Source: CF-161 sp035638495
Lineage (GTDB): Bacteria; Chloroflexota; Dormibacteria; Dormibacterales; Dormibacteraceae
Length of the DNA stretch: 58,095 nucleotides
Direction of reading: 5' to 3'
NCBI GenBank assembly: GCA_035638495.1
Contig: DASQZW010000286.1
Span: forward strand, 1-58,095
The translations under genes and the position numbers were made by a program. Shown here piece by piece: positions 34,237 through 42,848 of this stretch (its first letter is position 1; each line of letters starts with the position of its first letter). The notes beneath the pieces are model-generated. The model searched no databases and was not told where the DNA came from. It saw only the letters and a program-made list of their open reading frames with translations.

Positions 34237-35889
34237 CTACTGGCTGCGCCAGAGCTCGCCGGTCGAGATGACGCCCGAGATCATGCCCCGGGCGCTGCCG
34301 CCATCCGGCAGCAGGGCCTGGCCCAGCCCGCCCACGGACTCGTGGGCGGCGACCATCCACACCGACGGCGCCAGCCACAGGTACGGGATGTCGGCCCCCA
34401 GGCGGGAGGCGGCGAGCCGGTAGCAGGCCGCGCGCACCTGCGGGTCGACCTGGGTGCGGCCGGCCTGGAGGGCGGCGTCGAGCAGCGGATCCGCGTTCCG
34501 AGCGAAGTTGAGGGCCTGTTTGCCCACGGGAGCGGAGGTGGTGCTGCTCCACCACACGAAGTTGGCGTCCGGGTCGGTCGCGTTGAACTGCCGCCAGCCG
34601 CACGCCTGGTACCTGCCCACGAAGGCGTTCAGGATCAGTGCGGCCTGCTCGACCACCACGATGTCGGCCTGGATGCCCGCGTCCTTCCACATCGCCTGGA
34701 GGAACTCGTTGCGCTGGCGCGCCCTGCCGGTGTTGACGCTGGCGAGTGTGAACGAGATCGGACCCCGTTCTCTCTGGTAGTCGGCGACCAGCGCTTTCGC
34801 CCTGGCGACATCGTGAGACGGGTAGCCCGTGGGGCCGTAGTAGGGCGATCCGGGCGCGAAGGGCCCGTCGGCCGGAACCGTGACGCCGTTGTACAGCGTG
34901 TCCACCACGCGCTGCCGGTCAGTCGCGTACGCGAGCGCCTGGCGGACCCGGAGGTCGTTCAGCGGGGGGACGGCGGTGTTGAGCATGATGCAGTTCTGGT
35001 CGGGCTCGCCGAGCCCGGAGTGGCGGTCGTTGATCTGGATGAAGCCGGGCCGGTTCAGGAAGTCGGCGACGTTCTGGGTGTCGCTGGAGTGCATGAGGTG
35101 GACGTCGCCAGCCACGAGGCTGTTCCCGCGTGAGGCTGGGTCCGGGATCGGCCTGAAGGTGATGGAGTCGAGGTATGGCAGGCCGGACCGCCAGTAGTCC
35201 GGGTTGCGAACCGCGGTGAAGTGGTCACCGGGCTCCCACTCCTGGAACACGAACGGGCCGGTGCCGATCGGCCTCGCACGCCCGCTGGTGTCCGCGAGCT
35301 GCTTCAGGCCCGCCATGTGGCCGACATAGGTGGTGAGGTACGACGGGAACGGCACCCACGGGACGTTCATGGTGACCTGCACGGTCAGCTGGTCGACGAC
35401 CTGGGTCCGGTTCATGTTGAGCAGGAAGGGGCCGGTTAGCGAACCCCTCGCCAGGCCGTCCAGGTTGGCCTTGACGACGGTCGAGTCCAGCGGGCTCCCA
35501 TCGTGGAACTTGATCCCCGAGCGCAGATTGATCGTCCACCGCGTGTAGTCCGCGTTGGGCGTGACCGACTGCGCGAGGTACGGCCTGACGGAGCCGTCGG
35601 CCGCCTGGACGCACAGGGGGTCGAAGACCGTGCGGGCGTAGAGGAGTCCCGTGGAGTCCCAGGCCCCCACGCGAGGGTCGAAGCTCGAGATCTCGGCCTC
35701 GGTGGCGAAGGTCAGGCTGCCGCCCTTCCGCGGGCGCGACGCAGCGGCCGCCCCGGCCACCGACGCGCAGGCCTCGAGAAGCGACGCGGCGGGCAGGGCC
35801 ATCCCCGCGGCGGCCAGCAGGAGGCCGCCCCGCAGCAGGGTTCGTCGATGGAAGCGGTGATTCACCGGCATGTCCGGCACGCCCGACAT
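34237..35889 (-). CDS. ABC transporter substrate-binding protein, family 5, Tat/lipoprotein signal
   Basis: 550 residues. The N-terminus has twin arginines (HRRTLLRGG), a hydrophobic stretch and a Cys (LLEACAS) that fits a lipobox, so export by Tat and lipid anchoring are likely. GGSLTFATEAEISSFDP, TRWTINLRSGIKFHDGSPLDSTVVKANLD and LNDLRVRQALAYATDRQRVVD are standard for the peptide/nickel (DppA/OppA) family. No permease or ATPase gene adjoins. ATG 35889 is preceded by AGAGGA; ATG 35871 is an alternative. TetR operator 2 lies 24 bases upstream. Confidence 0.9.
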   Translation of the reverse strand: MSGVPDMPVNHRFHRRTLLRGGLLLAAAGMALPAASLLEACASVAGAAAASRPRKGGSLTFATEAEISSFDPRVGAWDSTGLLYARTVFDPLCVQAADGSVRPYLAQSVTPNADYTRWTINLRSGIKFHDGSPLDSTVVKANLDGLARGSLTGPFLLNMNRTQVVDQLTVQVTMNVPWVPFPSYLTTYVGHMAGLKQLADTSGRARPIGTGPFVFQEWEPGDHFTAVRNPDYWRSGLPYLDSITFRPIPDPASRGNSLVAGDVHLMHSSDTQNVADFLNRPGFIQINDRHSGLGEPDQNCIMLNTAVPPLNDLRVRQALAYATDRQRVVDTLYNGVTVPADGPFAPGSPYYGPTGYPSHDVARAKALVADYQRERGPISFTLASVNTGRARQRNEFLQAMWKDAGIQADIVVVEQAALILNAFVGRYQACGWRQFNATDPDANFVWWSSTTSAPVGKQALNFARNADPLLDAALQAGRTQVDPQVRAACYRLAASRLGADIPYLWLAPSVWMVAAHESVGGLGQALLPDGGSARGMISGVISTGELWRSQ

Positions 35890-35912
35890 TATGGTCCTCT
35901 GGTCAGCGAAAT

Positions 35913-35930
35913 GGAGAGAGTGCTCTCTCC
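35913..35930. promoter_or_regulatory. TetR operator 2 (GGAGAGAG-TG-CTCTCTCC)
   Basis: Eight-base perfect arms around a TG centre, 24 bases before the start of the substrate-binding-protein gene. The arms match those of operators 1 and 3. Confidence 0.7.
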
Positions 35931-36014
35931 AACTTCTCGCCGTGAGTAGGCCCCGGCCCCTCGCGGAGCCGGGGCATTCCCCCCACCTGCTTGAGACTCT
36001 GGTCAAACGATTAA

Positions 36015-36030
36015 GAGAGAGTACTCTCTC
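36015..36030. promoter_or_regulatory. TetR operator 3 (GAGAGAGTACTCTCTC)
   Basis: A perfect 16-bp palindrome between the substrate-binding-protein and thiolase genes, 122 bases before ATG 36153. It contains TACTCT on both strands. Confidence 0.72.
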
Positions 36031-36152
36031 CTGCAGCTCGGCGGGAATCCGAAGTTCGATCAGGGGAGTTCGGGATCACCGCCGGAGTGCCTGGGTCTAC
36101 CCTTGTGCGGCGACCACTGACGTCGCAGCGCTCGGCAGGGAAAGGGGTTGAG

Positions 36153-37328
36153 ATGAGGAACGTCTGGATTCGGGGTGCGGCGATGACGCCGTTCGGCAGG
36201 CATGCCGACCGCAGCGCTCGGGATCTTGTGGAGGAGGCCGCCGCCGGTGCGCTCAGCGACGCCGGTCTCCAACCCCGCCACGTCCAGTTCGCGTATGTCG
36301 CCAACGCGCTGGCTGGAGCGATCGGCGGCCAGCAGTGCATGCGCGCCCAGGCGGTGCTGCGCGGAACTGGTCTGATGGGCGTCCCGATGGTCGCGGTCGA
36401 GAACGCGGACTGCTCCGGCGCGACGGCGCTGCACCTGGCCTGGCAGGCCGTTGCTCACGAGGCCCACGACTGCGTCCTGGTGGTGGGCTACGAGAAGTTC
36501 GACCACGCGGACCGCGCGAAGTCGTATCGCGCACTCAACTCCGGCGTGGACCTCTCCGAACTGGCCGATCTGTTCGGTCCCGAGAACGACGGCGACCCGA
36601 GCATCATCCTGCAGTTCCACGGCGCCCATTCGAGGGGCGACGGCTCCGACATCTTCGAACCGACTCCGCTCGCGCAGGTCTCGGCGAAGAACCACTTCCA
36701 TGCCTCGCTGAACCCGTGCGCCCACCATCGGGCACCGGTGAGCGTCGAGCAGGTGCTGGCGTCGCGGCAGGTCGCCGGGCCGCTCACCCGCCTCATGTGC
36801 GCGCCACTGACCGACGGCGCCGCCTGCCTGGTGGTCTGCGCCGCCGACTTCGCCGCGGGCCGTCGGGGCGGTGCCCGGATCGCCGCGTCGGTGCTGCGGT
36901 CGGGCCGCGGCGACGACCTGCGGGCGGTCTGGTCTCTCGGGCCCTCCCTCCAGCGCGCCTACGACATCGCGGGACTGGGGCCGGAAGACGTCGACGTCGC
37001 CGAGGTGCACGACGTGACCTCGATCGCGGAGCTCTTCGCGTGCGCCGCGCTCGGCTTCTACCGGTTGGGAGATGCGGCGCGGGTGATGGAAGAGAGGACG
37101 ACGTGGCTCGGCGGACGTCTGCCGGTCAACCCCAGCGGCGGCCTCCTCGCGCGCGGGCACCCGCTCGGCGCGACGGGCATCTCGCAGGCCGTGGAGCTCA
37201 CCTGGCAGCTCGAGGGCCGGTGCGGGGCACGTCAGGTCGAGTCCGCTCGGACTGCGCTCGCGCACAACGTGGGAGGCTGGATCGGCACCGACATCGGCGC
37301 CGGCGCGATTCACATCCTCGTCCGCTGA
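36153..37328 (+). CDS. Thiolase, SCPx / acetyl-CoA acetyltransferase type
   Basis: 391 residues. VENADCSGATAL carries the nucleophile Cys; HDVTSIAE, NPSGGLLARGHPLGATG with His/Gly, and NVGGW at the end are those of non-decarboxylating thiolases of the SCPx/lipid-transfer group, which cleave steroid or branched side chains. The usual DUF35 (OB-fold) partner gene is not present next to it. GGGAAAGGGG lies upstream of ATG 36153. It is divergent from the substrate-binding-protein gene, with two TetR-type palindromes between them. Confidence 0.88.
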   Translation: MRNVWIRGAAMTPFGRHADRSARDLVEEAAAGALSDAGLQPRHVQFAYVANALAGAIGGQQCMRAQAVLRGTGLMGVPMVAVENADCSGATALHLAWQAVAHEAHDCVLVVGYEKFDHADRAKSYRALNSGVDLSELADLFGPENDGDPSIILQFHGAHSRGDGSDIFEPTPLAQVSAKNHFHASLNPCAHHRAPVSVEQVLASRQVAGPLTRLMCAPLTDGAACLVVCAADFAAGRRGGARIAASVLRSGRGDDLRAVWSLGPSLQRAYDIAGLGPEDVDVAEVHDVTSIAELFACAALGFYRLGDAARVMEERTTWLGGRLPVNPSGGLLARGHPLGATGISQAVELTWQLEGRCGARQVESARTALAHNVGGWIGTDIGAGAIHILVR

Positions 37329-37349
37329 CGCCGCAGCGCCTGCCTGCGG

Positions 37350-38420
37350 CTAGAAGTTCCCCATCGTGAGAGGGAGAGCGAAGGCGGACAGCACGCCCGC
37401 TTCGAAGCGCGTGATCGCGCTGACCCCACGGGCCGTGAGCGTCAACACGAGGAGCCCGAGCGCGCGGTACTCGCCGGCTCGCGGGTCGTGCGCATAGAGC
37501 GCGAACGCGGGTTGGCCGTTGGCCCTGGTCGCGACCAGCCGCGGGGGGACGCCCAGCGCGGTCCACGTCGCGGTGAAGAAGTCGGCCGCCGGCACGGATC
37601 CCACCCACTCGAACGGGATCGGCGGCATGGCCAGCAGGACGTCCTCGGCGAGCAGCGCGACGATGCCCTCCACGTCCCCTGCCTCGAAGGCTCGCGTGAA
37701 CCGCTCGACCAGTTCATGCTCCGCGGCCGAGTGAGGCTCCGGGGCCCCCTCGCCTCCGTGTCCGGACGCCGGGAGGTGCCGCCGCACGGTGCCGCGGGCG
37801 CGCTTCAGCGCGCTGGTGACCGACTCCTCGGTCGATTCGAGGACCCGTGCCACCTCGCCGGCGCGGAAGCCCATGACGTCGCGCAGGATCAGGACCGCTC
37901 GCTGCCGCGCCGGCAGGAGCTGCAGGGCGGTCACGAACGCAAGCGAGATGCTCTCCTTCGTCTCGTAGCGGGCATCCGGCCCCGGAGCGACGTCCGGAAC
38001 TCCCGCCAGGAGCCGGTCAGGCCACGGCTCGAGCCAGAGCGCCTCGCCCACGCGGGTGGGCTCGGGCAGGTCGACCCCCGGCATGGGCTGCCACGCCGGC
38101 GGACGGCGTCGCCGAGCCCGGATCGCGTTGAGACTGCGGGTGGTCGCGATCCGGTAGAGCCAGGTCCGGACCGACGACCGACCCTCGAACCCTTCCAGGC
38201 CCTGCCAGGCGGCGATCAGGGTCTCCTGCATCGCGTCCTCGGCATCGTGGAGGGAACCCAGGATCCGGTAGCAGTGCAGGCTGAGTTCGCGCCGGTACGG
38301 CTCGACGAGCTCGCGGAACGCCTCCTCGTCCCCCGTCCGGGCGCGGGCGATGACGTCCCCGGTCACCGCGCTATCTTGCACGACCTCCACCGCCCACTCT
38401 GGCGTCCGATCGGTGTCCAC
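37350..38420 (-). CDS. ECF sigma factor with SnoaL-like C-terminal domain (TIGR02960 type)
   Basis: 356 residues. Sigma-70 region 2 (FRELVEPYRRELSLHCYRILGSLHDAEDAMQETLIAAWQGL) and region 4 (LPARQRAVLILRDVMGFRAGEVARVLESTEESVTSALKRAR) are followed, after about residue 240, by a SnoaL-like domain (LVERFTRAFEAGDVEGIVALLAEDVLLAMPP). This is the TIGR02960 / ECF41-like plan in which the tail controls activity, so no anti-sigma factor is expected. The start GTG 38420 is uncertain; GTG 38366 is closer to the conserved part. Confidence 0.9.
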   Translation of the reverse strand: MDTDRTPEWAVEVVQDSAVTGDVIARARTGDEEAFRELVEPYRRELSLHCYRILGSLHDAEDAMQETLIAAWQGLEGFEGRSSVRTWLYRIATTRSLNAIRARRRRPPAWQPMPGVDLPEPTRVGEALWLEPWPDRLLAGVPDVAPGPDARYETKESISLAFVTALQLLPARQRAVLILRDVMGFRAGEVARVLESTEESVTSALKRARGTVRRHLPASGHGGEGAPEPHSAAEHELVERFTRAFEAGDVEGIVALLAEDVLLAMPPIPFEWVGSVPAADFFTATWTALGVPPRLVATRANGQPAFALYAHDPRAGEYRALGLLVLTLTARGVSAITRFEAGVLSAFALPLTMGNF

Positions 38421-38500
38421 ACAGCGACAGGACAGCGCCGGACACCGAGCCGGCCGGGTTCGGACGGGGCCGCTGTCCAGGACCAGCAGGAGGACCCATC

Positions 38501-39439
38501 ATGCGTTTCAGAGCTATCGCGATCGCCACCGCCATCGCGGCCGGCGTCCTCGCGGGATCGACCGGCGCGGCCGGGGCGGACGGCGGGCCGACCGTGTCCA
38601 ATCCCCGCGCCGTCGCGCACTTCGACCTGAGCGCCGGGCAGACCCCGGAGGACATCGCGATCGAGCCCGACGGCTCGGTAGACATCTCGTTCTCGGAGGC
38701 CGACGAGGCGGCGCGGGTCGGTCCCGACGGCCACCTGACGGTCCTGGGCCAGCTGCCGAGGTCGGGGGCCTGTCCCCAGGCCGGCGCCGCCCTCAGCCTG
38801 GGCATCGCCCGCTCACCCGAGGGCAGCATCTTCCTGGTCGACTGCGCGGGCAGCTCGGACACCGGGGTCTGGCGCATCCGGCCGGGCAGCGCGCCCGTGC
38901 AGATCGCCGCGCTGCCGGCCAACGGGTTCCCCAACGACATGGCGCTCGATCAGAGCAGCGGCCAGCTGTACATCGCGGACTCGGTGCTGGCGACTGTGTG
39001 GCGGGTTCCCGTCGACGGCGGAGCGCCGGTGGCCTGGGCGACCGACGCGTCCCTGTCAAACACCACGTTCATCGGTGCCAACGGCCTCGCCCTCCACGAC
39101 GGCGCGGTCTGGGTCAGCAACACCGACCGGGGCACCATCCTGCGGATCCCGATCCGTGGCGACGGGACCGCCGGCCCGGTCCAGACCGTCGCGACCGGCC
39201 TGGGTCCGATCGACAACTTCACCTTCGTGCCCGGCACCGACGTCATCGTGGCGGCGCTGATCGTGGCCAACGAGGTGGTCGCGATCCAGAATGGCCAGAC
39301 GCGCGTGCTGCTGACCGGCGCCGACGGCCTGTCCAGCCCCACCTCGGTCGCGATCCGGGGCGAGACGCTCTACGTGGGCGACTCCGCTGTCGTGACCGGC
39401 AAGGACCCCAACCTCCTCATCGCCCGCATCGACGAATGA
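38501..39439 (+). CDS. Secreted beta-propeller protein, SMP-30/NHL-like
   Basis: 312 residues. A signal peptide (MRFRAIAIATAIAAGVLAGSTGAAGA) with a likely cut after about residue 26 is followed by repeated strand motifs PEDIAIEPDGSVDISF, NDMALDQSSGQLYIAD, NGLALHDGAVWVSN and PTSVAIRGETLYVGD, the blades of a six-bladed propeller as in SMP-30/gluconolactonases. Lactonase or binding activity is possible; the metal ligands are not clear. AGGAGGA lies upstream of ATG 38501. It diverges from the sigma-factor gene with 80 bases between, so it may be its target. Confidence 0.82.
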   Translation: MRFRAIAIATAIAAGVLAGSTGAAGADGGPTVSNPRAVAHFDLSAGQTPEDIAIEPDGSVDISFSEADEAARVGPDGHLTVLGQLPRSGACPQAGAALSLGIARSPEGSIFLVDCAGSSDTGVWRIRPGSAPVQIAALPANGFPNDMALDQSSGQLYIADSVLATVWRVPVDGGAPVAWATDASLSNTTFIGANGLALHDGAVWVSNTDRGTILRIPIRGDGTAGPVQTVATGLGPIDNFTFVPGTDVIVAALIVANEVVAIQNGQTRVLLTGADGLSSPTSVAIRGETLYVGDSAVVTGKDPNLLIARIDE

Positions 39440-39514
39440 CCGACTCGCGCCCCGGGCCAGCAGCCGACTGGCTCCGGGGCGCCGTGCTCGCCGATCGGCG
39501 AGCCGATTCCCCGC

Positions 39515-40642
39515 TCACTGGCCGGGCAGGCGCAGCCGAAACGTCGCGCCCTGCCCGGGAGCGCTCGCGACGGTCGCCTCGCCGCCGTGCAGCTCGGCAA
39601 TCTGCCTGACGATGTAGAGGCCGAGGCCGCTCCCGACCGTGCCGCTGTCCCTGGCGTGCTGCGTCCGGTAGTAGCGCTCGAAGAGTCGGTCCAGCTCCTC
39701 GGCCGGGATGCCGGGCCCGCGGTCGGTGACCTCGATCACGGCGTAGCCGTCCCGGCGCCAGGCGCTGACCTTCACGACGCCACCGTCGGCGGCGTACTTG
39801 AGCGCGTTCCCGAGCAGGTTGCGGATGGCGATCGCGATCTCCTCGGCGTCCAACCGCGCCTCGCCCGCCGCATCCACCTCCAGCAGCACGCCTCGCGCCC
39901 GTGCCGCCTCGCGCAGCGGGGCGACCGCCGAGGAGACGAGCTCGTCGAGGTCCCGGCGTTCGCGGTGCAGCGCCTCCGCGCGGCTCTCCAGCCGCGCCAC
40001 CTCGACCAGCCGGTCGAGCATCGCGAGGCCCGAGGATGCCGCCCGGTCGATCGCCGCGAGGGCCGTCAGCGCCCGGTCGTCGACCCGGCCGAGGTCGCCG
40101 TCCTGGAGCATCGAGGTGTACCCGCGGATCGCGGTCAGCGGCGCCCGGAACTCGTGGCCGGTCAGCCGCAGGAACATCGTCTTGAGTTCGTCCAGGTCCT
40201 GGGTCTCCTGCAGCAGCGCACGGTTGTACCTGACGACGGTCTCACCGCTGAGCGACAGCGTGGTCGCGAATAGGGCCTCCAGAAGGGGCGCCGGGTCCTC
40301 CTCCTCGAGGACGCAGGGAATCAGCAGCGAGGTCAGGAGCAGGGAGCGGCGGTTGAGGTCGCCGGTCGTGTAGGCACCGGATCGCAGCAGCTCGGCGTTC
40401 AGCTGGATGAACTGCTCGAAGCCCGACCAGTCGCCGTCGACCAGTCCGGCGAGGAGGCAGTCGAGGAAGCGCTCCACGCGGGGCCGCACCTGCTCCGGGC
40501 CGTGGACGATGGAGTGCGGGTTGCGCGGGTCAGCCGCCCATTCGAGCGAGAGCAGTCGGTCGAGCACGACTGCGCGGTTGCGGGCGATGACGGCGCCCAG
40601 CCGGGCTCGTGGGATGTCGGGGATCGCGGATCGGGGATACAA
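39515..40642 (-). CDS. Soluble histidine kinase
   Basis: 375 residues. An N-terminal helical domain (about 10-145) of the RsbRD-like kind is followed by the H-box (TGHEFRAPLTAIRGY, H163) and an HATPase domain with N-box (IRNLLGNALKYA), G1 (VTDRGPGIP) and G2 (GSGLGLYIVRQI). There is no membrane helix, so it senses a cytosolic signal. No response regulator gene adjoins. TTG 40642 is chosen because AAGGAAGG lies seven bases upstream; longer in-frame readings have no comparable signal. Confidence 0.85.
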   Translation of the reverse strand: MYPRSAIPDIPRARLGAVIARNRAVVLDRLLSLEWAADPRNPHSIVHGPEQVRPRVERFLDCLLAGLVDGDWSGFEQFIQLNAELLRSGAYTTGDLNRRSLLLTSLLIPCVLEEEDPAPLLEALFATTLSLSGETVVRYNRALLQETQDLDELKTMFLRLTGHEFRAPLTAIRGYTSMLQDGDLGRVDDRALTALAAIDRAASSGLAMLDRLVEVARLESRAEALHRERRDLDELVSSAVAPLREAARARGVLLEVDAAGEARLDAEEIAIAIRNLLGNALKYAADGGVVKVSAWRRDGYAVIEVTDRGPGIPAEELDRLFERYYRTQHARDSGTVGSGLGLYIVRQIAELHGGEATVASAPGQGATFRLRLPGQ

Positions 40643-40800
40643 GTGGCCGCCTTCCTTCTGGCTCCAAGTTACGAGATGGCCGACACGGAGGCCCGCGCTT
40701 CCGAACCGGATCCTGGCCCGGCCGGTAGCACTCTGGTCGCAGGATTCGCTGAGGCGGCGGAGCCGGATGTCGCTGCCGACACCGAACGATAGGAGTCGAG

Positions 40801-41382
40801 ATGGGAAACGTGATCGTGATGAATCACCTGACGCTGGACGGCGTGATGCAGGGACCGGGCCGTTCGGACGAGGACACACGGGATGGATTTCAGCGCGGCG
40901 GCTGGGCGGTCCGGGGCGGCGACCCCGCGATCGTCGCCAGAATGGGTGAACGGATGGGCGGGGATCGCGCCTTTCTGTTCGGGCGGCGCACCTACGAGGA
41001 TCTGCTGACCTCCTGGAACGCCCAGGGCGGCCCCTTCAAGGACGCGCTCAACGACACTCGCAAGTACGTCGCGTCGAGCAGCCCGGCGACGAGGCTGGAC
41101 TGGCCGAACTCGACCCTCCTGCACGGCGACGTTCCTGCGGCCGTGGCGGACCTCAAGGAGCGCTCCGGCACGAACCTCGTGATCATGGGCAGCGGCGCAC
41201 TGATCGGCTCGTTGATGGCGGCCGATTTGATCGACGAGTACCTGCTGATGATCCATCCCCTGGTGCTGGGCACCGGCCGGCGGCTGTTCTCGGGCGGCGC
41301 GCAGGCATCGCTGCGGCTGGTCGACAGCTTCGCCACGAGCACCGGGGTGTTGATCGCCACGTACGAGCCTGTTCGGGCATAG
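40801..41382 (+). CDS. Dihydrofolate-reductase/RibD-C-like protein
   Basis: 193 residues of the RibD C-terminal / bacterial bifunctional deaminase-reductase fold: VIVMNHLTLDGVMQGPG, FLFGRRTYEDL, KYVASSS and NLVIMGSGALIGSLMAADLIDEYLLMIHPLVLGTGRRLF. These stand-alone proteins probably use NADPH, with unknown substrates. TAGGAG lies eight bases before ATG 40801. The gene is divergent from the histidine kinase and is the first of three + strand genes in a row. Confidence 0.88.
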   Translation: MGNVIVMNHLTLDGVMQGPGRSDEDTRDGFQRGGWAVRGGDPAIVARMGERMGGDRAFLFGRRTYEDLLTSWNAQGGPFKDALNDTRKYVASSSPATRLDWPNSTLLHGDVPAAVADLKERSGTNLVIMGSGALIGSLMAADLIDEYLLMIHPLVLGTGRRLFSGGAQASLRLVDSFATSTGVLIATYEPVRA

Positions 41383-41431
41383 AAGACGAGGATGACGCTC
41401 GGTCGACGCCGAGGTGAGATGCTTGTGCCGC

Positions 41432-42247
41432 ATGGGGGAACCCGAGACGGCCCAGACCTGGCACCACGGCGTCGTCGCCCAGTGGTGGGCGGAGCGCAAC
41501 CTCGACGGTCCGGAGATCGAGTTCTTCCGGGCGCAGATCGAGCGCCACGGGCAGCCGGCCCTGGACGTCGGCTGCGGCACCGGCCGTCTTCTGGTTCCCT
41601 ACCTGCGGGCCGGGCTCGACGTGGACGGCTGCGACGTCTCGCCCGACATGCTGGCCTGGTGCGCGGCCCGCGCCGAGCGTGAGGGCCTGGCGCCGCGGCT
41701 CCACGCGCAGGCGATGCACCAGCTGGACCTGCCGCGCCGCTACCGGACCGTGATCGCGTGCGGCTGCTTCGGGCTTGGCGGCAGCCCGGAGTGGGACCGT
41801 GAGGGCCTCCGCCGCATCCGCGCGCACCTGGAGCCGGGCGGCGTCCTGGTCATGGACTACGAGGAGCAGACCCGCGGCGATGAGGACTGGCAGCGCTGGC
41901 TCGCGGAGAAGGCGTCGAACCTGCCCGAGCCGGCGGCGGCGCCCCGGCTCCATCCCTCAGCGGACGGGGGCGAGATCGGCCTGCGGTCACGGCTGGTAGC
42001 GGTCGACCCGCGGGCGCGGGTCGTGACGCTGGAGATGCGCGCCCAGCGATGGCGCGACGGCCGGCTGGAGGCGGACGAGACGCACACGCTGCGGGTGTGC
42101 GTGTACTTTCGCGACGAGCTGCTGCGGATGCTCGCCGAGGCGGGGTTCGGCCCGGTCGAGGTGTCGCACGGCTACGGCGGCACGGACCCGGCGGAGAAGA
42201 GGTTCCTCGTGTTCGAGGCCGGGACGGCTCAGCCGGCGGTCACGTAG
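41432..42247 (+). CDS. SAM-dependent class I methyltransferase
   Basis: 271 residues. LDVGCGTGRLLVPYLRAGLDVDGCDVSPDMLAWC is motif I with the SAM-binding loop and the acidic end of strand 2; AHLEPGGVLVMDY is motif III. The C-terminal half (LRVCVYFRDELLRMLAEAGFGPVEV) is the usual lid of small-molecule methyltransferases. ATG 41432 fits the start of conserved sequence best, but GTG 41414 is open. The acceptor is unknown. Confidence 0.85.
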   Translation: MGEPETAQTWHHGVVAQWWAERNLDGPEIEFFRAQIERHGQPALDVGCGTGRLLVPYLRAGLDVDGCDVSPDMLAWCAARAEREGLAPRLHAQAMHQLDLPRRYRTVIACGCFGLGGSPEWDREGLRRIRAHLEPGGVLVMDYEEQTRGDEDWQRWLAEKASNLPEPAAAPRLHPSADGGEIGLRSRLVAVDPRARVVTLEMRAQRWRDGRLEADETHTLRVCVYFRDELLRMLAEAGFGPVEVSHGYGGTDPAEKRFLVFEAGTAQPAVT

Positions 42248-42350
42248 GCCGTCGTCCGGTCCCCACCGCCCCGTCCGCGGACGCCTGGGACGTAGACCGA
42301 CCCGGTCGAGTCGAGCCCGTGACCGACCGGTGTCCGTAGAGGACCAGACT

Positions 42351-42356
42351 TAAGCT
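42351..42356 (+). promoter_or_regulatory. -10 box (TAAGCT) for the VOC gene
   Basis: TAAGCT ends eight bases before GTG 42365; an mRNA starting there would have a leader of about one base. Confidence 0.45.
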
Positions 42357-42364
42357 TGTCGATC

Positions 42365-42745
42365 GTGATCGAACAGATCGGCATCGTGACCGTGTGCGTG
42401 CGAGACCAGGACCAAGCCCTCGATTTCTACGTTGGCAAGCTCGGCTTCGAGAAGCGCGATGACGCGGGCGGCGACGCCTACCGCTGGTTGACGGTTGCGC
42501 CGCCTGGGTCTCAGACGCAGATCTACCTGGCGAAGGCAGGACCGGGTGAGCTTCACATCGAGGACGAGATTGGGGGCCAGACAGGGATCATGCTGCAGAC
42601 CCGCGATGTGGAGACGACTTACCGCGAGCTGGCGGTCCGGGGCGTGAACTTCCCGCAGCCCCCTACGCGGCTGACCTACGGCGTCCAGGCTCAGCTCGAG
42701 GACCCGGACGGCAACGTGTTCTTCCTGCAGGAGTCTCCGGTCTAG
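42365..42745 (+). CDS. VOC-family (glyoxalase-like) protein
   Basis: 126 residues with two beta-alpha-beta-beta-beta modules: IEQIGIVTVCVRDQDQALDFYVGKLGFEKRDD, RWLTVAPP, and GVNFPQPPTRLTYGVQAQLEDPDGNVFFLQE. The last segment has the Asp/Asn-Gly pattern of the glyoxalase/bleomycin-resistance superfamily with a Glu that can bind metal. The reaction cannot be named. GTG 42365 follows a TAAGCT box; TTG 42356 would lie upstream of the expected transcription start. Confidence 0.88.
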   Translation: MIEQIGIVTVCVRDQDQALDFYVGKLGFEKRDDAGGDAYRWLTVAPPGSQTQIYLAKAGPGELHIEDEIGGQTGIMLQTRDVETTYRELAVRGVNFPQPPTRLTYGVQAQLEDPDGNVFFLQESPV

Positions 42746-42848
42746 CACAGTCGGAGCCGCGGTTCCACTGATACGCCCGACATGGCGGCGCAGGAGAACG
42801 GCGCCGGACGGCCCCGCCGCCACGACGAGGAGGGCCGTGCGCAGGGGC

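Noticed and set aside
35985..36014. TTGA/TCAA half-sites before TetR operator 3 as a further operator
   Set aside because: Arms of four bases are too short to stand out; the nearby 16-bp palindrome explains the region better.
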